Assembly (NCBI GenBank): GCA_946631935.1
Contig: CAMPAP010000083.1
Coordinates: 1 to 7,867 of the forward strand
DNA from: an uncultured Lachnospiraceae bacterium
GTDB lineage: Bacteria; Bacillota; Clostridia; Lachnospirales; Lachnospiraceae
Direction: 5' to 3'
DNA length: 7,867 nucleotides
A program made the translations under genes and the position numbers. Shown here piece after piece: positions 1 through 5,604 of this stretch. The notes below the pieces were generated by a model that was not told where the DNA came from, ran no database searches, and was given only the letters and a program-made list of their open reading frames with translations. Within the stretch, counting starts at the first letter, position 1. Each line of letters begins with the position of its first letter.

Positions 1-852
1 GTTCTTACCGCAATATGGGCGCTTGCGGATACGCTTGTTTTTTACACAGATTTTTGCTTTAACGAATTTCTGACAGGCCTTCTGGTTTTTGCAATGTATC
101 ATTCTGTGAAAGGACCTGATACCGAAAGCAGGCTTTTTTTCAGGATTGCGGTCTGCATTAGCGTTTTTCAGCTGATCTCCACATGCATTTTGTCAAACCT
201 TTCACTTCATTCATCCATCGGATATATGACTCTTGGTTTTTGCGTATCTGCCGCATATCTCATGGATTCCGTAAGCTTTTCGGAGGACAGCATGCGGTGG
301 AGTTCACTTTTTGCCTGCATCATACTTATTCCCGTTATTTTCATTAATCTTTTCATCTGCAGGAGCATTTCTTTTTGCTATATGAAACTAACGGATATAA
401 GGGGAGTTTCAAAGACCGGTCCTTCCTATGGGATCTTTTCTGAGTATATGGGTCCCTATATACTTGATAATACATACAGAGAATTTCAATCATATGTCCC
501 TGAAGGGGCAACGGTCCTTATCTCAGGCAATTATGGTATGCTGGGCGGGGCATCAAGTATGGAATATCTGGACAGAAGAGTAAATATCGGAGTAAAGGAT
601 ACCCAGACAAGCTGCATTTTGGATGAAAGCCAGGCTCTTTACTGGGAGGTCAACCCGGATAAGCTGCCGGATGTGGTGGTGACGGTCTGCTGGTTTGGGG
701 AAGAAAAGGAATCTGAAGATTCCTGGCTGGTCCGGTGGATTAAAGAAAACTACCGGGATGCAGGCGGAGAAGTGCATTATATTGACGGAATGTACAGAAG
801 GTATTATTATTCCCCGGATCTTTGGGCGAAAATGCAGGAAAAAATGCATTAA
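1..852 (+). CDS. Multi-span membrane protein, C-terminal part (5' end outside window)
   Basis: The reading frame is open from base 1 to the TAA at 850-852. The first Met codon at 94 is internal: hydrophobic sequence is already being read upstream of it and no ribosome binding site precedes it. The visible 283 residues contain at least three convincing membrane spans (about residues 43-66, 73-89 and 101-121), with more hydrophobic sequence at the left edge. They are followed by a soluble tail of about 160 residues, rich in Tyr, Trp and acidic residues and probably extracytoplasmic. The tail contains PEGATVLISGNYGML and LPDVVVTVCWFG, which look like strands of an alternating alpha/beta fold. 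Many-span proteins with such a tail are common among envelope glycosyltransferases and polysaccharide proteins, but I see no motif that proves this. It is separated from the next gene by a terminator, so it probably belongs to an upstream transcription unit. Family not recognised. Confidence 0.8.
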   Translation, partial: VLTAIWALADTLVFYTDFCFNEFLTGLLVFAMYHSVKGPDTESRLFFRIAVCISVFQLISTCILSNLSLHSSIGYMTLGFCVSAAYLMDSVSFSEDSMRWSSLFACIILIPVIFINLFICRSISFCYMKLTDIRGVSKTGPSYGIFSEYMGPYILDNTYREFQSYVPEGATVLISGNYGMLGGASSMEYLDRRVNIGVKDTQTSCILDESQALYWEVNPDKLPDVVVTVCWFGEEKESEDSWLVRWIKENYRDAGGEVHYIDGMYRRYYYSPDLWAKMQEKMH

Positions 853-876
853 ATACGCATTTTTCCTGCTTTTTTA
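834..876 (+). terminator. Intrinsic terminator overlapping the stop of the first gene
   Basis: GCAGGAAAAAATGC (834-847) pairs with GCATTTTTCCTGC (857-869): 13 base pairs with one bulged A, a nine-base loop, and a run of T at 870-875. The left arm lies inside the coding sequence and the stop codon sits in the loop. This should end transcription from the left and separate the first gene from the hydrolase-MurF unit. Confidence 0.85.
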
Positions 877-948
877 TTATTACGAAATTATTACATCCAT
901 ATTTTGGGGTTTTTTCACCCCGGTGATGATAAATAACGCAAAATACTG

Positions 949-954
949 TATAAT
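949..954 (+). promoter_or_regulatory. Candidate -10 box for the hydrolase-MurF unit
   Basis: A perfect TATAAT lies 47 bases before the ATG of the hydrolase gene, just downstream of the terminator, where a promoter is expected. No good -35 hexamer stands 16-18 bases upstream (the bases around 925-931 read GATGATA), so the call rests on the -10 box and position. A small hairpin, GGGGT-TTTTTC-ACCCC (906-921), lies just upstream and could be an operator or chance. Confidence 0.4.
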
Positions 955-1001
955 AATAAAGTCGTAAAAATTGCATTTTTTTGTATTTTGAATGATTTTT
1001 T

Positions 1002-1775
1002 ATGGAAATAACTGTTGACGGAATAAAAATCGCATATAAATTTACCGGGTCAGGTGATACTACGGCGGTCATATTACAGGGATGGGGCACTTCATATCCT
1101 TTGTATGACGTTGTTGCCATGCCCCTTTCATCTAAATTTCGTGTTCTTCAGTTTGATCTTCCCGGATTCGGTGAAAGCGCTGAGCCTCCGGTTCCATGGA
1201 GCGTTGATGATTTCACGGCATTTTTCATAAAATTCATGGAGGCCCTTGATATCAAAAAATGCGTGCTCATCGGCCATTCTTACGGCGGCAGGATGATAAT
1301 AAAGATGGCTGCAAGGGACGACCTGCCCTTTGAGATTGAAAAGATAGTTCTTATTGATTCAGCCGGAGTCATGCCGAAGAGAAGTTTTAAACAAAAGGTC
1401 AGGGTCTTCAGATACAAGATCCTAAAAAAGATCCTTAATTTCAAACCTGTATATCTGATGTTCTCAGAGCTTATCGAATTGTGGAAGTCCACACAGGGTT
1501 CGGAGGATTACAGAAATGCAACTCCCGTCATGAAGGGATGCCTTGTTAAGGCTGTTAACGAAGACCTTACTCATCTTTTTGATAAGAATAAATATGATAC
1601 CCTCCTTATATGGGGTGACAAGGACGAAGCCACTCCTTTAAGTGACGGCAAACTGATGGAAAAAATGATGCCTTCCGCAGGACTTGCGGTAATTCCCGGC
1701 ACCGGCCATTTTTCCTTTGCGGAGAATGTCCCTGTGTTTACCGGGATAATAAGAGCTGATTTCGATTTAAACTGA
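1002..1775 (+). CDS. Alpha/beta-hydrolase
   Basis: The 257-residue protein has the usual single-domain length and all signatures of the alpha/beta-hydrolase fold. ILQGWGT (24-30) is the oxyanion-hole strand and turn, FDLPGFGES (51-59) the following loop, and GHSYGG (91-96) the nucleophile elbow with Ser93. WGDKDEATP (204-212) supplies the acid, probably Asp208, and GTGHF (233-237) the catalytic His236. Residues about 125-190 form a basic, helical cap region that would set specificity. There is no signal peptide, so it should be cytoplasmic. The family covers esterases, lipases, C-C hydrolases and others, and the sequence does not tell the substrate. The MurF-type ligase gene starts one base after its stop, so the two are almost certainly co-transcribed and perhaps translationally coupled; a role linked to envelope precursors is inferred from this alone. 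No Shine-Dalgarno sequence precedes the ATG, but no better start is available in frame. Confidence 0.9.
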   Translation: MEITVDGIKIAYKFTGSGDTTAVILQGWGTSYPLYDVVAMPLSSKFRVLQFDLPGFGESAEPPVPWSVDDFTAFFIKFMEALDIKKCVLIGHSYGGRMIIKMAARDDLPFEIEKIVLIDSAGVMPKRSFKQKVRVFRYKILKKILNFKPVYLMFSELIELWKSTQGSEDYRNATPVMKGCLVKAVNEDLTHLFDKNKYDTLLIWGDKDEATPLSDGKLMEKMMPSAGLAVIPGTGHFSFAENVPVFTGIIRADFDLN

Positions 1776-1776
1776 T

Positions 1777-3387
1777 ATGCCTGGAATGAATCTGTTCAAC
1801 AACATAGAATTTTTCATTTACCTGTTTCTGGTGCTTGTTTTTGAATTGCTGGCCGCATGGGCTTATTACGTGACCTTAAGATTTAATCTTCATATGCTTC
1901 AGTTAAACGGCTATGACAACGAGGAACACGGAACCTGGCTTAAGAATAACCGAGGAAAACAAAGACAGCTCATCTTCATGCTCATCTGCGGAGTGATGAT
2001 GGCGGTTTATTCCGCACCTGTCACCGCTGTCATAAGTATTCTTTTTCTCATCATCGATATCAGGATCTATCTGTTTTTAAAATCCGTATTTACTAAAAAG
2101 AAACTGGTGATGACCACAAGAGCAAAGAGACTTGTTTTCACATCATGCATACTCCTTGCGGTATTGGTCGCTTTGGGCGAAGTGTGTGAGAACTTCTTTC
2201 ATCATGTTGGCGGTATGGCCGCTGCTCTTATCGGAATTTTCCTTACTCCATACATCCTTATGCTTGCCAATATCATTAACCGCCCCGTTGAAAAAGCGGT
2301 GAGACAGTACTATATAAATGATGCAAAAAAGATCCTCAGAAAAAATGACCACTTAAGGATAATCGGTGTTACGGGAAGCTACGGAAAGACTTCCCTGAAG
2401 TTTTATCTCAATACGCTTTTGTCCGTAAAGTATGATGTGCTCGTAACCCCCGAAAGCTACAACACTCCTATGGGTGTTGTTAAGACCATCAGGGAAAAGA
2501 TGAAGAGTTCCAATGAGATCTTTGTCTGCGAGATGGGTGCGAGAAAAGTGGGAGAAATCAAGGAGATCTGCGATATCGTTCATCCCCGTGACGGACTTAT
2601 CACATCCATCGGCCCCCAGCATCTTGAGACCTTCTTTAACATGGACAATATCGTTAAAACAAAGTTTGAACTGGGAGATGCACTTCCTGAGGGCGGTATT
2701 CTTTTCCTCAACGGTGACAACGAATACATAAGCGGCAATGCCGGAAAATACACCAATACCGTTATGTACGGTGAGGGGAAAGCTAACGGATATAAAAGCT
2801 CCGATATAAGCGTTTCTGACATGGGAACCACATTTACCGTTACCGCTCCTGATGGAGAAAAAGAAGAATTTACCACAAGGCTCATCGGCGGACATAATGT
2901 TATAAATGTTCTCGGCGCCATAGCTGTTGCACATACTTACGGAATTTCTTTATCAGATCTTAAGATACCTGTCAGACGTCTTCAGCCCGCAGAACACAGA
3001 TTGCAGCTTATAGATCATGGCAGTGTTGCCATCATTGATGATACATTCAATTCCAATCCCATAGGTTCCAAAGCAGCCGTTGAAATGCTTGCTCTTTTTA
3101 ACGGAACAAGGATACTTGTTACTCCCGGAATGGTGGAACTCGGTGAGAAGGAAGAAGAGTACAATTTCAAGTTCGGAACTTATGCAGCTGATTGCTGTGA
3201 CTATATATTCCTTGTAGGTGTAAAGAGGACAAAGCCCATATATGACGGGATCCTTTCAAAAGGTTTTGATGAGAGCAGGGTCAAAGCAGTTGATGCGCTG
3301 CAGGATGCCATGAGAATGGCAAATGCACTCAAGACAGATGACAAGAAATATATTTTGCTGGAGAATGATTTACCGGATAATTATTAA
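1777..3387 (+). CDS. Membrane-embedded Mur ligase, MurF-like (D-Ala-D-Ala-adding type)
   Basis: Mur ligases join an amino acid or dipeptide to a precursor carboxylate using ATP; MurF adds D-Ala-D-Ala to the UDP-MurNAc-tripeptide. Here residues 197-206 are the P-loop (GVTGSYGKTS, Lys204). EMGAR (252-256), IGPQHLE (278-284) and KTKFE (294-298, with the probable carbamylated lysine) follow in the central domain. GGHNVIN (371-377) and IIDDTFNSNP (419-428) lead into the C-terminal domain, with TPGMVELGEKE after it. The DDTFNSNP block is characteristic of MurF. The first 190 residues are unusual: about five membrane spans (roughly 12-34, 65-80, 82-101, 119-134, 146-165) take the place of the soluble domain that binds the UDP-sugar in classical MurF. 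The protein is 536 residues, against about 450 for E. coli MurF. The start has no clear ribosome binding site and lies one base after the hydrolase stop; Met4 (1786) is a possible alternative. Ddl, which makes the expected dipeptide, lies two genes downstream. Exact substrate uncertain. Confidence 0.85.
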   Translation: MPGMNLFNNIEFFIYLFLVLVFELLAAWAYYVTLRFNLHMLQLNGYDNEEHGTWLKNNRGKQRQLIFMLICGVMMAVYSAPVTAVISILFLIIDIRIYLFLKSVFTKKKLVMTTRAKRLVFTSCILLAVLVALGEVCENFFHHVGGMAAALIGIFLTPYILMLANIINRPVEKAVRQYYINDAKKILRKNDHLRIIGVTGSYGKTSLKFYLNTLLSVKYDVLVTPESYNTPMGVVKTIREKMKSSNEIFVCEMGARKVGEIKEICDIVHPRDGLITSIGPQHLETFFNMDNIVKTKFELGDALPEGGILFLNGDNEYISGNAGKYTNTVMYGEGKANGYKSSDISVSDMGTTFTVTAPDGEKEEFTTRLIGGHNVINVLGAIAVAHTYGISLSDLKIPVRRLQPAEHRLQLIDHGSVAIIDDTFNSNPIGSKAAVEMLALFNGTRILVTPGMVELGEKEEEYNFKFGTYAADCCDYIFLVGVKRTKPIYDGILSKGFDESRVKAVDALQDAMRMANALKTDDKKYILLENDLPDNY

Positions 3388-3406
3388 TTATTGTTTTAAT
3401 AACTGA

Positions 3407-3571
3407 CGCGGGTCCTGCCGCTACGTGTAACTGTTTTTCTCATCGTTAGACGCAAAAATGCTCATTCCGGCAAGGCAGGTTCGTGCCGCAGGCCACTCAC
3501 TTCGTTCGGGCCAGGCGACCGCCATTTTTGCGTCATCGATCGAAAAACAGTCACACCACGCGTCACCCGCG
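3407..3571. repeat. Long imperfect palindromic element between MurF-like and membrane-protein genes
   Basis: The gap 3388-3584 holds no gene. It contains a nested inverted repeat: CGCGGGT (3407-3413) with ACCCGCG (3565-3571); GTGTAACTGTTTTTC (3425-3439) with its complement at 3542-3556, 14 of 15 matching; and GACGCAAAAATG (3449-3460) with CATTTTTGCGTC (3523-3534), a perfect 12-base match. The 62-base centre is GC-rich and has its own small hairpins, CGGCA/TGCCG (3468-3472 and 3484-3488) and GGCC/GGCC (3491-3494 and 3509-3512). The folded RNA would be a long interrupted stem with a branched head. Its base composition differs from the AT-rich gaps elsewhere in the window. It may be a dispersed palindromic repeat (REP or MITE-like) or a structured element affecting transcription between the genes. 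No T-run follows, so it is not a classical terminator. Confidence 0.75.
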
Positions 3572-3584
3572 GACTAAATAAAAA

Positions 3585-4256
3585 ATGTTATCGATTAAAA
3601 AATACAAAAAATTTGCACAGATTGCTTTGTTTCTTGCGGCGGCATATGCCGTGATATGGCTTATTGCGGAGATCATTGGAGATTACCGCACTTTTCACGG
3701 TTTTGATCTTTGGGAGTTCGGAGAAAAATATGCGGGTAATGCATTGCTTGGAGTCTCCATATATGTCTTTAAGATCCTGCTTAGAATGGCATGGCCTTTT
3801 TTATGGGGAATGTGGATATTCTTTATCTTGAAGGATAAAAGTTCCATCCGTATATCTGTGATCGTTACTTTTGCGTACTATGTATGTAATTTGGCTTATT
3901 ATCTGATCATTACCGGCATTGGTTCCGACAGTTTTTTGGCATATTTAAGAAATCATTTCCTGACTTTTATGGTTATGATTGCATGGCTGATCCTTCTTAT
4001 TGGAAAAAGTGAAAACCATAAAATGATATTCATCATACTCAGGTATTTTGTTCTTGGTGTGAACGCAGTATCAAATACATATTATTTTTACAGGGTGATG
4101 TCCAACCGGATTGAGTTGGGGACAAAGTTTTATCCTATGGATTTTGTAGGATTTGCCGATATGATCTTTCAGACGGCGATCATGGCATTATTCATACTTT
4201 GGATCTATCGACCCAATCTGTTTTTGAGATCATCCATGCAGGAGGAGATAAAATGA
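3585..4256 (+). CDS. Six-span integral membrane protein of unknown function
   Basis: This 223-residue protein is strongly hydrophobic, with a short basic N terminus (KKYKK) and spans at about 11-31, 50-82 (long, perhaps two), 90-112, 121-140, 146-168 and 187-208. It ends in a short charged tail. Positive residues flank several spans. I see no transporter, protease or acyltransferase motif and do not recognise the family. The stop TGA shares bases with the ATG of ddl (ATGA, 4253-4256), so the two are co-translated and their levels coupled. That suggests a partner role for the ligase module, for example moving or anchoring a precursor, but this is inference from position. The ATG follows the palindromic element by 13 bases and has no Shine-Dalgarno sequence, only A-rich bases; no other in-frame start would preserve the first span. 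Confidence 0.75.
   Translation: MLSIKKYKKFAQIALFLAAAYAVIWLIAEIIGDYRTFHGFDLWEFGEKYAGNALLGVSIYVFKILLRMAWPFLWGMWIFFILKDKSSIRISVIVTFAYYVCNLAYYLIITGIGSDSFLAYLRNHFLTFMVMIAWLILLIGKSENHKMIFIILRYFVLGVNAVSNTYYFYRVMSNRIELGTKFYPMDFVGFADMIFQTAIMALFILWIYRPNLFLRSSMQEEIK
4241..4247 (+). promoter_or_regulatory. Ribosome binding site deciding the ddl start
   Basis: GGAGGAG ends five bases before the ATG at 4253. It lies inside the last codons of the membrane-protein gene and fixes the ddl start. The frame stays open upstream to a Met codon at 4199, but that would add 18 residues ahead of the conserved N-terminal strand and has no such site. Confidence 0.85.
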
Positions 4257-5440
4257 AAACAAGAATAGCTCTTATGTTTGGCGGAAGGAGTGTGGAGCAC
4301 GAAGTCTCCGTCATCTCGGGAATTCAGGCTTACATGTCCATAGATAAGGAAAAATATGATGTTACTCCTGTCTATCTGACCAAGGAAAACGAGCTGTATG
4401 TTGGAGAAAAGATCGGCAGTATCGAAAGCTACCGTGATATTCCTTCACTTTTGAAAGCATCACAGCGCGTTATTATGATCAATGAAGGGGACGGCGTGCA
4501 TATGGTGAATCACAAAGCCGGACTTTTCGGTAAAAAGATCGATATTCCCGTTGATCTTGCATTTCCTGTTGTTCACGGCACCAACGTGGAAGACGGTGCG
4601 CTTCAGGGATATTTAAAGACTCTCGGACTTCCCTTTGTGGGCTGTGACGTAACTGCATCTGCTGTCGGAATGGACAAGTATGTTACCAAGGCTGTTTTGA
4701 AGGATAATGATATTCCCGTTCTGGATTCCTTTATTTATACCATGTCCGATTATGCGGAGATTGAAAGACTGCTTGATGATATTGAAAAAAATATCGGATA
4801 TCCCGTAATAATCAAGCCTTATAATACCGGTTCCAGCGTCGGCATCAGCGTTGCAAAAAACAGATCCGAGCTTTCAAAGTCCGTTGATGATGCTTATCTT
4901 TATGCAAGAAAGATCATAGCAGAGCATGCCATAACAAAGCTTCGTGAGATCAACTGCTCGGTTCTCGGTGATGAGAACAAAGCCGAAGCTTCAGAATGCG
5001 AAGAGCCTCTTCATACCAAGGACATACTCAGCTATGAAGATAAATATATGTCAGGCGGCGGCAAGAAAACCGGCGGTTCAAAAGGAATGGCAGGCGTATC
5101 AAGAAAGATACCTGCTGAACTTACTCCTGAAAAAAGAGAAGAGGTAAGAAGTCTTGCGGTTAAGTCTTTCCAAAAGCTTGGCTGTAACGGCGTTGCAAGG
5201 ATCGATTTTATGATCGATGAAGAAAACGGAAATCTTTATTTTAATGAGATTAATACCATCCCCGGTTCCCTTTCGTTCTATCTGTGGGAGCCTGTAGGAG
5301 TTAAGTATCCGGAGCTCCTTGACCGCATGATAAAGCTTGCGCTTGAAAGAGCACGCCTTGATGCATCGGTTACGTATTCTTTTGATTCGAATATCTTAAG
5401 CGGAGCGGTCTTAGGAGGAAGCAAAGCATCAAAGCTTTAA
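4253..5440 (+). CDS. ddl: D-alanine--D-alanine ligase
   Basis: Ddl is a cytoplasmic ATP-grasp ligase that makes the D-Ala-D-Ala dipeptide for peptidoglycan precursors. The 395-residue protein starts with RIALMFGGRSVEHEVS; Glu15 matches the E. coli DdlB residue that holds the first D-Ala. KPYNTGSSVGIS (188-199) carries Ser194, matching DdlB Ser150. ARIDF (315-319) gives the active-site Arg316, and FNEINTIPGS (330-339) holds the metal-binding Glu332 and Asn334. The omega-loop has SYEDKY (260-265) with Tyr265 at the position of DdlB Tyr216. D-Ala-D-Lac ligases lack this Tyr, so D-Lac is unlikely as product; D-Ser is not excluded. The protein is longer than DdlB (306 residues) because of extra sequence before the omega-loop (about 241-258), a Gly/Lys-rich insert after it (267-280), and other insertions. 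It overlaps the preceding membrane-protein gene by ATGA and pairs functionally with the MurF-type ligase. Confidence 0.95.
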   Translation: MKTRIALMFGGRSVEHEVSVISGIQAYMSIDKEKYDVTPVYLTKENELYVGEKIGSIESYRDIPSLLKASQRVIMINEGDGVHMVNHKAGLFGKKIDIPVDLAFPVVHGTNVEDGALQGYLKTLGLPFVGCDVTASAVGMDKYVTKAVLKDNDIPVLDSFIYTMSDYAEIERLLDDIEKNIGYPVIIKPYNTGSSVGISVAKNRSELSKSVDDAYLYARKIIAEHAITKLREINCSVLGDENKAEASECEEPLHTKDILSYEDKYMSGGGKKTGGSKGMAGVSRKIPAELTPEKREEVRSLAVKSFQKLGCNGVARIDFMIDEENGNLYFNEINTIPGSLSFYLWEPVGVKYPELLDRMIKLALERARLDASVTYSFDSNILSGAVLGGSKASKL

Positions 5441-5604
5441 AAAGAAGCCAAAGCGGGATTTCTTCTGCTTAAGAGCGCAGACAGCAAAACGGAAGGATCA
5501 AGGTTCCATCCGGGTCCTTTATGTCATGCAGATGCATCTTACAAAATAAGTAAGTATCTTAAAAAATATATTTAAAAGAGTTTGACGTGTTGGAAGGAGG
5601 CATT
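5441..5604 (+). other. Gap between ddl and the phosphohexomutase gene
   Basis: No gene is seen here. AAGGATC (5493-5499) can pair with GGTCCTT (5513-5519, one G-U pair), giving a seven-pair stem whose loop contains AAGG and TTCC. It is followed by only three T, so at best a weak terminator or attenuator. AGATGCATCT (5530-5539) is a perfect ten-base palindrome and a possible operator. The rest is AT-rich; TATATT at 5567-5572 could be a -10 box, but no convincing -35 stands at the right distance. Confidence 0.4.
5594..5600 (+). promoter_or_regulatory. Ribosome binding site deciding the phosphohexomutase start
   Basis: AAGGAGG lies four bases before the ATG at 5605, a slightly short but workable spacing. 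The frame is open back to a GTG at 5587, but that start would place this site inside the coding sequence and has no site of its own. Confidence 0.8.

Noticed and set aside
94..852. ATG at 94 as the true start of the first gene.
   Set aside because: The frame is open to base 1 with hydrophobic membrane-type sequence, and no ribosome binding site precedes 94; the gene begins outside the window.
2353..2934. A 193-codon minus-strand open frame inside the MurF-like gene.
   Set aside because: It lies wholly opposite conserved Mur ligase motifs, shows no domain of its own and has no start signal; it is a shadow of the coding strand.
3407..3571. The palindromic region as an intrinsic terminator, CRISPR repeat or tRNA.
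   Set aside because: No T-run follows the stem, only one copy is present with no spacers, and there is no cloverleaf or T-loop sequence.
4253..5440. The ligase as a vancomycin-resistance D-Ala-D-Lac enzyme.
   Set aside because: The omega-loop keeps the Lys-Tyr pair typical of D-Ala-D-Ala ligases, and no vanH- or vanX-like gene or two-component system is present nearby.
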